Shown: positions 1 through 8,717, numbered from the stretch's first letter. The stretch is DNA of 16,087 bases from an uncultured Bacteroidota bacterium (GCA_946479535.1 CAMLGP010000010.1:1-16087), one strand, 5' to 3'. A program made the numbers and translations. The notes: generated by a model from the sequence alone, not told the origin.

Positions 1-3000
1 CGTAAAGCTGGCTGCCTTTGTATTATTGGCTGTTATACCATCATCAGGCGAGCTTGCTATTACAGTGGCAGTAAAGTTGCCTGGAACAAAATTATAGCCA
101 GGCAGTGTTATCACTCTTGAGGCACCGGGCGCCAGTGTACCTGTATTCACCACAACGTTTACAGAAGCGGTTGATGTGCCTGTAATATTTGCTGTTACAG
201 TTACAGGATGCGCTGCAAAATCAAGTGTTGTGAGATTGTTATTATATACTGTTGCCTGCAATTGGGTGTTGCCAGTACAATTTGGCAGGGCAGATACCGC
301 TGTGATAGCAGCATCAATGATGGGTGCTACTTTCAAATGTATGCTATCCAGGTAAAGACGGAATTCATCCGGTGCTGAATATACCTGGAAGCCCAGATAA
401 TAAACACCAGTAGTAGCAGGTGTAAATGAAAGTCTCTCCAGTTTGGCAAAGGGTGCTCCTCCATTGGCCAGGATAGCTGGATAATCTTTCAACACAGTTG
501 TCATTGCCGTACTGGTTGCTTTTGAACCATACGCCACTTTCATGCTTTCAGGGAACAGTGGGTCCGTTGTTCCGTATTTATAATCCAGCTCGTAAGTTGT
601 GCCTGCAGTAAGATTAATACCCTGTGTATAGAACCAGTCGTTTCCTCCTTTATCTGTTACATAAGTATAGCGCAATGCCTGACCGGGGAAGCCGTAAGTA
701 GCCGGTGGCGTCACCACCTGCCAGGTGGGCCATCCATTGTAATCCTGTAAAGAAGTACAGCCGGGTAAATTGGGGGATGTTACTCCTGTGAAATCCTGGA
801 TATAGGGAACATTCACTGCAGCACATTGTGTTCTTGTCTTTGATAATACATTATCACTATAATCAGCACCAGCAGTACAAACCCTCCTTACATAAACATC
901 GTAATCTGTATTGGCTGGTAACCCTGTAATGGCAATGGGTGATGCTGTTCCGGTAACAATAGTTCCACCGGTACCAGCGGCTGCACCGGTTCCGGGAGTA
1001 AATCCGGGTGCACCATATTCAACAATAAAATTATTTCCGGTGGAAGTAAAGCTTACTTCCATAGTGGATGAAGTTGCACCTGTTGCCAATACAGCTGTTG
1101 GCCTGCTACAGGTTGGAACGGCTCCAACCCATACATCATCCAGCGTAACCCCATAACCAAACAGATCTGTTCCTTCAAATGCTATATAATATTCTCCTGT
1201 TGTTGATCCCGGAAGCGCCAGCTCAACTTCTGTCCAGTCGCCTATGTTCTTCGTAAAATCATATACAGCTCCTGGAATAAGCGTCCAGGCACCAAATGTG
1301 GATGTTTTATAATAAACACGCAATTCATTCTGATCAAAATCCCATAGCTGGTTGGAATACCAGAATCGTAGAATGGCTCCTCCAGCACCTATACCGGAGA
1401 AATTGAAGGGTGGTGAAACCAGTTTTGTTACATCACCGGTACCATCACCATAATAAGCTGCATTACGTGAACCACTGTGTGCAGTAGTTACTTCTCCTCC
1501 ATTGGCTGCACCCGCTTCGTATGTCCAGTCAGTAGAGCCACTCACGTGCAGATTCTTCCAGCAGTCCAGGCTTGGACTTGTTGTTTCAAATGTTTCAATG
1601 AAGGGGAAGCTGGTAATAAGTGAACATGGCGTAGCAAACGTAATGGGGTTTGACCACAAACTATATTCTGTTCCGGGTGTACATACAGAACGTACATATA
1701 GCGAATAGCTGGAATTGGAAACAAGTCCGGGTACATTGGCCGTTGTAACACCTGCTGCAGTACTGCCATTTGCTGCCAGCCCTGTTGCTCCACTTCCTGG
1801 TGCGCCGGATGTGCGAACCTCCCAATCATATCCGGAAGCTGGTCCGGGTGTGGGAGCTGTCCAGGACAGGGTTACTGATGTTGGACCCAGTGCTGTAATC
1901 CCAACATTGCCTGGTTTGATACAGGCTGGTGGCGCAGTAATATTGATGAGATAATCTTCCGTTTCGCCAAAATCAGTAGTACCGCAGGCGCCTGATATGG
2001 AATAAGCAGCATCATTACCTCCTCTGACTCTCATTCTTGTATTTCCTAATAAAGCAGAGGCCGGTACATCAAAATCATAGGTAATGGTTGATCCACCACT
2101 TGAGGAGTTCGCTGCCAGTGCAATATTTTCAGATGATTCAAATACTCCATTTTGATTCCAGTCGATCCACGCAGCACTCCATTGTATTCCATCTGTACCA
2201 AATGTGATGGCCAGTGTGCCACTCGTTTGCTGTCCCATATCTAACGGCGTATTATTATAGGAAACATAATTAGTGGTACCGTTAGATGTACTTGCATTGG
2301 CGTAGTTGGCACCTGCTTCATTGGTGAGTGATACATTAGTAATAATATCAACACCATTAACTGATGTTGTTAGTCCGCTATTACAATAACAGTTGAGGAA
2401 GGTGTTTTGAGTAACCTGCACGGGAGTGGAAAATGCATCGGTACCGCTACAGGTCATTTTTCGGCGATAATAAGTAGCGGCAGTTTGTGTAACAGTGGCC
2501 CCTACGGTTGTTGCACCGCCTATATCAGTCCAGGTAGTTCCATCAGGTGAGGATTGCCACTGGTATGTCATTGATGATCCAAAACTGGAGGAACCCGGAG
2601 CTATAAATAAATTAAAAGCTGTACCGGTGCAGGCTGATGCTATACTGGATTGAGTGGTTCCACCCGCCAGTGATCCAGGCACACATGCCGGACTGGAAAA
2701 GGTCAATTGTACATTTGGCCTTAAAGCGTTCAATACTCCATTTCCTGCCGGAGCAGTATTATCTCCATTCCATCGCTGATAATATTGCGTAGTGAAGAGA
2801 TCAGTAGCGCGGAACTGTTTACCGGTGCTCCCCTCACCGCCTGCATTTCCAAAGTTGGTTTCAATGATTATTTCCAGGTTGCTGGTGCCATTATACACAA
2901 AATTGGTAGCCAGCGTTATGGTCTTCCACTGATTGGCTGTTAAGGATGCCGCTGTAATAGTGGTTGGCCCATATACAAGCGTTGCACCACCTGTTTCAGT

Positions 3001-3309
3001 TGCATAAGTTGAAGCAGTGGTGAACAGATCATTCCGGTGCTTCATATAGATGCGCACATCAGTGGCATTGGAAGCAGCGGTAAGACTATTGATATAAAAA
3101 CCTACGGCAGAGAGGATACCTGCAGTACCCACTTCGGCTGGAGTGTATATCAGGGCTGTCCTTTCATATCCATAGAAAGTGCCCAGGGGGTCATTTACTG
3201 ATGCATTGTTTGTGTTGCTGGTTGGAATGGTAACTACCTGTGCAATAGTGTTTACCAGATTAGCAAGGACAAAGAATAGCGTTAATAGGAGAAGGTAGAA
3301 TTTTCTCAT
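1..3309 (-). CDS. Very large secreted FN3/GEVED multidomain surface protein, N-terminal part (C-terminus off window)
   Basis: An uninterrupted minus-strand frame runs from an ATG at 3309 to the left window edge (1103 residues). I read every codon of much of the frame and found no stop. Residues 1-24 form a signal peptide (MRKF, a Leu/Phe-rich core, then NTIAQ). A beta-rich region to about 280 is followed by a GEVED-type domain (about 304-456, with WIDWNQNGVFE and GETEDYLINI). Next come a fibronectin type III domain (about 463-562), a MAM/jelly-roll-like domain opening with FPFIETFE (about 562-733), a second FN3 (about 734-828), another jelly-roll-like domain (about 829-990), and a CARDB-like domain (about 990 onward). 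Composition is rich in Thr, Ser, Gly and Ala. Such proteins in Bacteroidota are usually exported by the type IX secretion system and carry a C-terminal sorting domain. That end is outside the window, so this route is inferred. An adhesin or surface role is likely; the ligand is unknown. Confidence 0.88.
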   Translation of the reverse strand, partial: MRKFYLLLLTLFFVLANLVNTIAQVVTIPTSNTNNASVNDPLGTFYGYERTALIYTPAEVGTAGILSAVGFYINSLTAASNATDVRIYMKHRNDLFTTASTYATETGGATLVYGPTTITAASLTANQWKTITLATNFVYNGTSNLEIIIETNFGNAGGEGSTGKQFRATDLFTTQYYQRWNGDNTAPAGNGVLNALRPNVQLTFSSPACVPGSLAGGTTQSSIASACTGTAFNLFIAPGSSSFGSSMTYQWQSSPDGTTWTDIGGATTVGATVTQTAATYYRRKMTCSGTDAFSTPVQVTQNTFLNCYCNSGLTTSVNGVDIITNVSLTNEAGANYANASTSNGTTNYVSYNNTPLDMGQQTSGTLAITFGTDGIQWSAAWIDWNQNGVFESSENIALAANSSSGGSTITYDFDVPASALLGNTRMRVRGGNDAAYSISGACGTTDFGETEDYLINITAPPACIKPGNVGITALGPTSVTLSWTAPTPGPASGYDWEVRTSGAPGSGATGLAANGSTAAGVTTANVPGLVSNSSYSLYVRSVCTPGTEYSLWSNPITFATPCSLITSFPFIETFETTSPSLDCWKNLHVSGSTDWTYEAGAANGGEVTTAHSGSRNAAYYGDGTGDVTKLVSPPFNFSGIGAGGAILRFWYSNQLWDFDQNELRVYYKTSTFGAWTLIPGAVYDFTKNIGDWTEVELALPGSTTGEYYIAFEGTDLFGYGVTLDDVWVGAVPTCSRPTAVLATGATSSTMEVSFTSTGNNFIVEYGAPGFTPGTGAAAGTGGTIVTGTASPIAITGLPANTDYDVYVRRVCTAGADYSDNVLSKTRTQCAAVNVPYIQDFTGVTSPNLPGCTSLQDYNGWPTWQVVTPPATYGFPGQALRYTYVTDKGGNDWFYTQGINLTAGTTYELDYKYGTTDPLFPESMKVAYGSKATSTAMTTVLKDYPAILANGGAPFAKLERLSFTPATTGVYYLGFQVYSAPDEFRLYLDSIHLKVAPIIDAAITAVSALPNCTGNTQLQATVYNNNLTTLDFAAHPVTVTANITGTSTASVNVVVNTGTLAPGASRVITLPGYNFVPGNFTATVIASSPDDGITANNTKAASFT

Positions 3310-3543
3310 AAGCAGAACTTGGTGAATGGTTAGATAAAAGGGAGGTTATTCAGAGGAGATCAGGTTTGGAAATTAATGTATTTTTCCAGTTTAACAATTT
3401 TTGAACAGTATTTTCTTCTTTCAAAACAGGTTGATGCGACTAATGGTTTTTTACTATTTTTTGCATGTATTTTCCGCGTTAACACTACTAATTAACGATT
3501 TACATATACTAGGTCTCTTTCGGGTCCGTTTTAAAATGAAGCT
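3310..3543. other. Intergenic region between divergent genes
   Basis: This stretch separates the large minus-strand surface protein from the plus-strand secreted protein, so promoters for both should lie here. It is AT-rich. I found no clean TAnnTTTG box in either orientation. The closest is TATTTTTTGC near 3454-3463 on the plus strand, which has one T too many. A short inverted repeat, CGTTAA and TTAACG nine bases apart, lies at 3477-3497. Nothing else recognisable was seen. Confidence 0.4.
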
Positions 3544-3607
3544 ATTAGCCTTTAGCTATTAGCCATTAGATTAATTCTTGGTTAACAGCTAATAGCTAAA
3601 GGCTAAT
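3544..3607. repeat. 20-bp perfect inverted repeat (GCTAATAGC-type) covering the ATG of the next gene
   Basis: The left arm ATTAGCCTTTAGCTATTAGC (3544-3563) is exactly reverse-complementary to 3588-3607, with a 24-nt AT-rich loop. The second base of the ATG at 3606-3608 is the last base of the right arm. Related GCTAAT/GGCTAAC sequence occurs at 8547-8576 and 13238-13254, so this belongs to a dispersed class. It has no U-rich tail after the right arm, so it is not an obvious intrinsic terminator. Confidence 0.85.
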
Positions 3608-4673
3608 GGCAAACATCAAAACCAGTCACTTGAAAAGACTATTTCTGATCCGTACCTGCACACTGTTTCTGGCCATTATGGCATTCATGGCTGTAAAAGC
3701 CCAAATGATCACAGGTATATGGCAGGGAAAGATCAACAGGCAGAAGGTGGAAGTGAAGATCATCCAGCAGGGCGATAGCCTTACGGGAACCTCGTATTAT
3801 TACGAGTCTCCAACGCATTATCGCCGCTATGGCATCAAGGGTTATTTTGATCCCAATACCAATGAAGCAGTATGGTGGGATGATCATTTGATTGAAGAGA
3901 GAACAGGAAGCTCACGCAATGCTGCAGGTAAAATGGCTATGTTATCCCGTGCAGATTTTAATTGTCCGGGTGAAGGTAAAATGATGCTGGATGGGAAAGC
4001 TGGCAAACCTGAAGATGAAAATCCGAAAGGAGATGTTCACCTGGATAAAACAGCATCAACCAATTTTCCGGATGATTGGGATGATGTGATAGATAGTTAT
4101 CTCATTGGCGGTAACGATCCTGATCTTATAGCCAAACTTTCTGCAAGAGATCAGGAAGAACCAATAACCCAAATTCCTTCTCCCATTCTTCAGCGTACGC
4201 GCCAGGAACCAATAATAGAACCAATAAGAGAGCCTGTTACTATTGCACCGCCTATAGCTGATGCAAAGATTGACAAACCAATAACACCTGCCCCAACAAT
4301 TGAACAAAAATATATTACACGTAAAAAGGTATTGGTTAAAGAAATTCCACTGGCTGGTGATTCTGTTGAGTTACAGTTTTATGATAATGCCGAAATAGAT
4401 GGCGATTCGATTTCATTATTCCTGAATGACCGTCTCATCTTTCAACATATCCGTTTATTAGGATCAGCTTACACTATTAAGATAGCCGTAAAACAGCTGG
4501 AGGAAACCAATGAATTGACGATGGTGGCGGAGAACCTGGGTTCTATTCCTCCCAATACGTCCTATATGATTGCACTGGTAGGAGATAAGCGATATGATGC
4601 AAGGCTGGAAAGTACGGAAGGAAGTAGTGCGATGATACGGTTTGTGAAAGCGGGTGAAGCTACTGACCGCTAG
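3606..4673 (+). CDS. Uncharacterised secreted protein, two domains joined by a Pro/Ile/Glu linker
   Basis: I do not recognise a named family. From ATG 3606 the protein is 355 aa. The hydrophobic segment at residues 12-30 followed by KAQ gives a signal peptide with likely cleavage before Gln33. The mature N-terminal part (about 34-130) has alternating strands (TGIWQGKI, VEVKIIQQGDSLTG, YGIKGYFDP) resembling a small beta-barrel or lipocalin-like fold. A disordered linker rich in Pro, Ile and Glu spans about 183-235. The C-terminal domain (about 240-350) contains YDNAEIDGDSISLFLNDR, an Asp-rich loop that could bind calcium, and looks like a beta sandwich. The start is uncertain: ATG 3606 lies in an inverted repeat. 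A TTG at 3630 would give MKRLFLIRTCTLFLAIM, a textbook signal peptide of 347 aa in total. The gene converges on the EEP gene across the 45-bp repeat array. Confidence 0.8.
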   Translation: MANIKTSHLKRLFLIRTCTLFLAIMAFMAVKAQMITGIWQGKINRQKVEVKIIQQGDSLTGTSYYYESPTHYRRYGIKGYFDPNTNEAVWWDDHLIEERTGSSRNAAGKMAMLSRADFNCPGEGKMMLDGKAGKPEDENPKGDVHLDKTASTNFPDDWDDVIDSYLIGGNDPDLIAKLSARDQEEPITQIPSPILQRTRQEPIIEPIREPVTIAPPIADAKIDKPITPAPTIEQKYITRKKVLVKEIPLAGDSVELQFYDNAEIDGDSISLFLNDRLIFQHIRLLGSAYTIKIAVKQLEETNELTMVAENLGSIPPNTSYMIALVGDKRYDARLESTEGSSAMIRFVKAGEATDR

Positions 4674-4680
4674 CCTCCCG

Positions 4681-4860
4681 CCATGGTTCGTGTCTCACAA
4701 ACCATATCGAAACTCATCCGATCCGCCATGGTTCGTGTCTCACAAACCATATCGAGATACATCCGATCCGCCATGGTTCGTGTCTCACAAACCATATCGA
4801 GATACATTCGATCAGCCATGGTTCGTGTCTCACGAACCATATCGAAATGCATTGCGTGGA
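4681..4860. repeat. Four tandem 45-bp units, each with a GGTTCGTG/CACGAACC palindrome (array I)
   Basis: Units start at 4681, 4726, 4771 and 4816, each exactly 45 bp. Each opens with CCATGGTTCGTG, loop TCT, then a complementary arm, followed by a 20-bp linker. Palindromes are at 4683-4705, 4728-4750, 4773-4795 and 4818-4840. Only the last has a perfect 10-bp stem (ATGGTTCGTG with CACGAACCAT). The first three carry CACAAACCAT, one base different. In plus-strand RNA that gives a C-A mismatch, and in minus-strand RNA a U-G wobble, so the fold survives better in transcripts coming from the EEP side. The array starts 7 bp after the plus-strand stop and ends 3 bp before the minus-strand stop, filling the convergent gap. 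Confidence 0.95.
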
Positions 4861-4863
4861 TTG

Positions 4864-5706
4864 TTATGGGATCAATACATTTGCGATAACACTAAAATGA
4901 TCTGACGCATATCTTCCTTCCCATGTTTCAGAAATGGTGGCATGCTTAAGCACTTTCCATTTTCCTTTGATGAAGATGTGATCAATGGGGTCATTATAGA
5001 GCTCTTTGGCTGTAAAACCATTGAAAGTTCCTTCGGGTCCGTAATGAGGTGTGGCTGATATGCCCTTTGTATCTGTTAAACGTAACGGGTTATTGGCATC
5101 AACAATTACCCGGATAGGCTCATCAGAAGGTTTTGCATTGAAATCACCGGTAATAATAGCCGGTGTGGTGCCTGCAATATCTTTTACCTTTTGTAATAAC
5201 AGTTTAGCACTTTCTCTTCTTGCAACCTGCCCCATATGATCAAAATGCGTATTGAAAGCGAAGAAGATCTTCTTTGATTTTTTGTCGCGGAATTTAGCCC
5301 AGGTTACGATCCTTGTCAATGCTGCATCCCAACTTTTACTTGCTACTACTGTTGGTGTTTCTGAAAGCCAGAAAGTTTCTCCCTGTAATAATTGCAAGCG
5401 CGTTGAATCATAAAAGATTGCGGAATGTTCTCCTTTTGTTTCTCCATCACGCCCAACGCCAAAGTGTTTAAACCTGGGCAAACGCTGCTGAAGGTCTTCC
5501 ATCTGGCCGATCAATGCTTCCTGCACTCCCAGTAACTCTACACCATGAAATAATACCTGGGAAGCCAGTTTATCCTTACGATAGGGCCATGCGTTCAGGC
5601 TATCACCCGGATTATTATATCGAATATTAAATGTCATTACGTGTAATTCCTGGGCTTGCATAGCAATAGGGATCATAGCCAGCAAAGGCATTAGTAATAT
5701 TTTCAT
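4864..5706 (-). CDS. Secreted endonuclease/exonuclease/phosphatase family protein
   Basis: This is a 280-aa member of the EEP superfamily (metal-dependent phosphoesterases related to DNase I and AP endonuclease). Its substrate cannot be told from sequence. Visible active-site motifs are MTFNIRYNN (Asn27), GVQE (Glu63), NTHFDH (His154), GDFN (Asp188, Asn190), DPIDHIF (Asp242, His243) and SDHF (Asp269, His270). All expected catalytic residues are present, so it should be active. Residues 1-19 (MKILLMPLLAMIPIAMQAQ) form a signal peptide, placing it in the periplasm or outside the cell. I chose ATG 5706. A start at 5736 would put ten polar residues before the signal peptide and overlap the leuS stop. 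It lies 16 bp downstream of leuS on the same strand and is probably co-transcribed. Its stop abuts the 45-bp repeat array. Confidence 0.92.
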   Translation of the reverse strand: MKILLMPLLAMIPIAMQAQELHVMTFNIRYNNPGDSLNAWPYRKDKLASQVLFHGVELLGVQEALIGQMEDLQQRLPRFKHFGVGRDGETKGEHSAIFYDSTRLQLLQGETFWLSETPTVVASKSWDAALTRIVTWAKFRDKKSKKIFFAFNTHFDHMGQVARRESAKLLLQKVKDIAGTTPAIITGDFNAKPSDEPIRVIVDANNPLRLTDTKGISATPHYGPEGTFNGFTAKELYNDPIDHIFIKGKWKVLKHATISETWEGRYASDHFSVIANVLIP

Positions 5707-5722
5707 GCAGTGATAATTTTTG

Positions 5723-8533
5723 TTAAACAACCACATTCACCATTTTCCCTTTAACATAGATGATCTTTTTGGGAGCCTTTCCTTCCAGCCATTTCTTTAT
5801 TACTTCATTTTCCAATACGATCTTTTCTACGTCCAGTTGGGCCGCATCCAGTGAAATATTCAGGGTAGTGCGGGTTTTGCCATTTACGGAAATGGGATAT
5901 TCTTTACTGGATTCAGTAACATATTTCTCTTCAAATAAAGGATAGTGCGCATCCAGCACTGTTGTTTTGTTACCTAATTGATGCCAGAGTTCTTCGGCAA
6001 TATGAGGTGCATAGGGAGCCAGCAGGATCAATAAAGGCTCCAGTATCTGTTTTTTATTGCATTTGAGATCAGTAAGCTCATTTACCGCGATCATAAAGCC
6101 ACTGACACCGGTATTGAAGCTGAATCGTTCTGTATCATCTTCAATTTTCTTAATGGCGCGATGTAATACTTTCAGTTCAGCATCAGTAGCCTTTTCATCA
6201 GTCCAAACCTTTCCTTTTACCTCATCAAAGAAAAGTCGCCATAATTTTTTGAGAAATCGGTGCACCCCTTCAATTCCTTTGGTGTCCCAGGGTTTTGACA
6301 TTTCTACCGGGCCCAGGAACATTTCATACATACGGAAGGTATCAGCGCCGTATTTATAAACAAGATCATCGGGATTGTCGACATTATATTTAGACTTCGA
6401 CATTTTCTCCGATTCCTCTTTTACATAAATGAATTCTTCTTCGCCTTCCTTTTCCCAACGAATCTCATAACTTGGGGCTTCTATTAAATTCTCACTAATA
6501 GCCCTTTCAAATATTTTTCTAAATAAGCGTCCATCGTTATCAACAATCCTATGTCCGTATCTTAACCTGGGAGAATTGCCGGAGGCTGTTGTTTTATTAT
6601 ATGAAGTAATATATTGTTTAGGATCAGTAGGATTATCCTCAAGAACTAAATTAAAAAAATATGACCTCCCTGTAATCATTCCCTGGTTCACCAGTTTCTT
6701 ATAAGGCTCATCATACCCGATATAGTCCAGATCATATAGCACTTTCGTCCACATGCGGCTATACAGCAAATGCCCAACAGCATGTTCTGTTCCGCCGATG
6801 TATAGGTCTACCTGGTTCCAGTAATCAGAGATCTTCCGGTCGCAGAATGCTTTATCATTATGCGGATCCATATAGCGGAGGAAGTACCAGCTGCTGCCTG
6901 CATAACCGGGCATGGTGTTAGTTTCCAGATGCTGGTCAGTCCAGGCTTTTATATTGGCGAGCGGTCCTTCTCCTTCTGGTCCGGGTTTATACGAATCTAC
7001 ATACGGCAATTCCAGTGGCAATTCTTTTTCATCCAGCGGATATGCCACTCCATTGATCCATTTAATGGGGAATGGTTCACCCCAGTAACGCTGGCGACTG
7101 AAGGCCGCGTCCCTCATTTTGAAATTCACTTTGCGAATGCCGATACCCATCTCCTCTATTTTCCGGATCACGATCTCAATGGCCTCCTTCATTACAATGC
7201 CATTGAGAAAACCGGAATTCTCCAGGATGGCTTCCTTTGTGGGGTTGGCATCCTCACCATCATAATATTTACCAATGATATTGGTGATAGGGATATTAAA
7301 CTGCTTCGCGAATTTATGGTCACGCTCATCACCGCAGGGTACAGCCATGATTGCACCGGTACCGTATCCTGCCAGTACATATTCAGAAATCCAGATGGGA
7401 ATCTTCTGCTGGTTGAAAGGATTTAAAGCATAAGCTCCGGTAAATACCCCACTGATCTTTTTTTCAGCCATACGTTCCCGCTCACTCCTGCTCTTTACAT
7501 AAGTAATATAATCATCTACTGCCTGCTGTTGTTCAGGTGTTGTAATAGAGGCCACAAGATCATGCTCGGGCGCGATCACCATAAAGTCAACGCCAAATAT
7601 GGTATCCGGACGGGTAGTATACACCCTGAGTTTATCAGCAGTTCCGGCAATGGCAAAATCAATTTCAGCTCCGGATGATTTACCAATCCAGTTGGTCTGC
7701 ATTTCCTTCATGGCATCGCTGAAATCCACTTTCTCCAGTCCTTCCAGCAAACGATCTGCATATTCCGTTATGCGGAGATACCATTGGCGCAGTTTCTTTT
7801 TTACTACTGGATAGCCGCCTCGTTCACTCACTCCATTGATCACTTCATCATTGGCCAGTACGGTGCCCAGTGCTTCACACCAGTTCACTTCACCATAGCC
7901 GCAATAAGCGAGACGATATTGCATGAGAATATCCATTCTTTTTGCTTCATCAAAGTTCTCCCATTCATCAGCTGTGAATTTAAGAGAGGGATCACCCGGA
8001 CAGGGATGTGATTTATTACCTTCTTTTTCAAAAGCATTTATCAGCACCGGTATCCGTTCTGCCTTTTTATTTTTTCGATTAAAGAAGCTGTCGAACAACT
8101 GCAGGAAGATCCATTGGGTCCATTTGTAATAAGAAGGATCGGAAGTGCGGAACTCCCGGCTCCAATCGAACGAAAAACCCACATTATCCATCTGCTTCCG
8201 GAAATTGTTGATATTCTGCTCCGTGCTTACAGCGGGGTGAATGCCGTGTTCAATGGCATATTGTTCAGCAGGCAAACCAAAGGCATCATAGCCCATGGTA
8301 TGGAGCACATTGAAACCTTTGAGTCTTTTATAACGGGCATAAATATCGCTGGCGATGTATCCAAGTGGATGGCCTACATGCAAACCTACTCCACTGGGAT
8401 AGGGAAACATGTCCAACACATAACATTTGGGTTTGAGGCTTGCCCCTTCGCCAGGATTGGGGACCTGGTACACTTTATTCTCTTTCCACTGTTCTTTCCA
8501 GCGTTGCTCTATATCTCTGAACTTATATTCCAT
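5723..8533 (-). CDS. leuS: Leucine--tRNA ligase
   Basis: This class I synthetase charges tRNA-Leu with leucine in the cytoplasm. Its 936 aa are normal for Bacteroidota. The HIGH motif is HVGH (residues 52-55) after YPSGVGL, and KMSKS is at 710-714. The CP1 editing domain shows the threonine-rich TTRPDT (306-311) and GTGAIMAVPCGDERD (391-405). The editing aspartate is present, but the position that is His in the common GHD/AHD motif is Gly here (CGD). An insertion with a Cys-containing stretch at 160-240 precedes the editing domain. The anticodon-binding and C-terminal domains follow KMSKS. The segment at about 623-706, just before KMSKS, is AT-rich, uses TTA/AGA/AGG codons unlike its surroundings, and does not resemble the leucine-specific region I would expect. 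ATG 8533 fits the family N-terminus (EYKFRDIEQRWKEQW). Confidence 0.98.
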   Translation of the reverse strand: MEYKFRDIEQRWKEQWKENKVYQVPNPGEGASLKPKCYVLDMFPYPSGVGLHVGHPLGYIASDIYARYKRLKGFNVLHTMGYDAFGLPAEQYAIEHGIHPAVSTEQNINNFRKQMDNVGFSFDWSREFRTSDPSYYKWTQWIFLQLFDSFFNRKNKKAERIPVLINAFEKEGNKSHPCPGDPSLKFTADEWENFDEAKRMDILMQYRLAYCGYGEVNWCEALGTVLANDEVINGVSERGGYPVVKKKLRQWYLRITEYADRLLEGLEKVDFSDAMKEMQTNWIGKSSGAEIDFAIAGTADKLRVYTTRPDTIFGVDFMVIAPEHDLVASITTPEQQQAVDDYITYVKSRSERERMAEKKISGVFTGAYALNPFNQQKIPIWISEYVLAGYGTGAIMAVPCGDERDHKFAKQFNIPITNIIGKYYDGEDANPTKEAILENSGFLNGIVMKEAIEIVIRKIEEMGIGIRKVNFKMRDAAFSRQRYWGEPFPIKWINGVAYPLDEKELPLELPYVDSYKPGPEGEGPLANIKAWTDQHLETNTMPGYAGSSWYFLRYMDPHNDKAFCDRKISDYWNQVDLYIGGTEHAVGHLLYSRMWTKVLYDLDYIGYDEPYKKLVNQGMITGRSYFFNLVLEDNPTDPKQYITSYNKTTASGNSPRLRYGHRIVDNDGRLFRKIFERAISENLIEAPSYEIRWEKEGEEEFIYVKEESEKMSKSKYNVDNPDDLVYKYGADTFRMYEMFLGPVEMSKPWDTKGIEGVHRFLKKLWRLFFDEVKGKVWTDEKATDAELKVLHRAIKKIEDDTERFSFNTGVSGFMIAVNELTDLKCNKKQILEPLLILLAPYAPHIAEELWHQLGNKTTVLDAHYPLFEEKYVTESSKEYPISVNGKTRTTLNISLDAAQLDVEKIVLENEVIKKWLEGKAPKKIIYVKGKMVNVVV

Positions 8534-8546
8534 GGTATTTTTCCAG

Positions 8547-8576
8547 GGCTATTGGCAATTAGCCGTTAGCCATTAG
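8547..8576. repeat. GGCTAAC/GCTAAT-class repeat in the leuS leader
   Basis: This sequence contains ATTAGCCGTTAGCC (8558-8571). The reverse complement of that 14-mer is found exactly at 13238-13251, and the class resembles the inverted repeat at 3544-3607. GGCTA (8547-8551) and TAGCC (8560-8564) can pair. It lies 14 bp upstream of the leuS start codon, so it would be in the 5' untranslated region of the mRNA. Confidence 0.6.
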
Positions 8577-8666
8577 TATTTATCCTTTAATAATCAATAA
8601 CACCTGATAATAAAATATTGGGTTCCTGATAGCGTTAGATGTATAATCTGCCCATCGGCATGGCAG

Positions 8667-8684
8667 TCCTGCCTGACGGCAGGA
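8667..8684. repeat. Perfect hairpin palindrome, 7-bp stem and TGAC loop
   Basis: TCCTGCC, loop TGAC, GGCAGGA: a perfect GC-rich hairpin in an otherwise AT-rich divergent intergenic region. It lies between the two proposed -7 boxes and the leuS start. No U-tract follows in either direction, so it is not a standard terminator. It may be a dispersed intergenic palindrome; only one copy is in this window. Confidence 0.75.
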
Positions 8685-8687
8685 TGG

Positions 8688-8695
8688 CAAAATTA
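8688..8695 (-). promoter_or_regulatory. Possible -7 box for leuS
   Basis: The minus strand reads TAATTTTG followed by C, an exact match to the Bacteroidota -7 consensus TAnnTTTG. No convincing -33 TTG was found at normal spacing. It would give leuS a leader of about 150 nt that includes the 8667-8684 hairpin and the 8547-8576 repeat. Confidence 0.4.
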
Positions 8696-8717
8696 CGGAT
8701 TGCAGAGCTAAATTGGC

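Noticed and set aside
4654..4905. Overlapping open frames through array I on both strands (15-residue repeats such as MVRVSQTISRYIRSA)
   Set aside because: The unit is 45 bp, a multiple of three, so any frame without a stop in one unit stays open through all. The frames exist on both strands, overlap real genes and lack ribosome binding sites. They are a by-product of the repeat.
5707..5736. Upstream start of the EEP protein at 5736
   Set aside because: It would overlap the leuS stop and place polar residues ahead of a clear signal peptide beginning at ATG 5706.
6860..8569. Plus-strand open frames antisense to leuS (for example 6860-7426 and 8114-8569)
   Set aside because: They are shadows of the highly conserved leuS coding frame, with no recognisable protein features.
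8534..8712. T-box or other riboswitch in the leuS leader
   Set aside because: T-boxes are typical of Firmicutes and I see no T-box sequence or specifier arrangement. The leader shows only repeats and a small hairpin.
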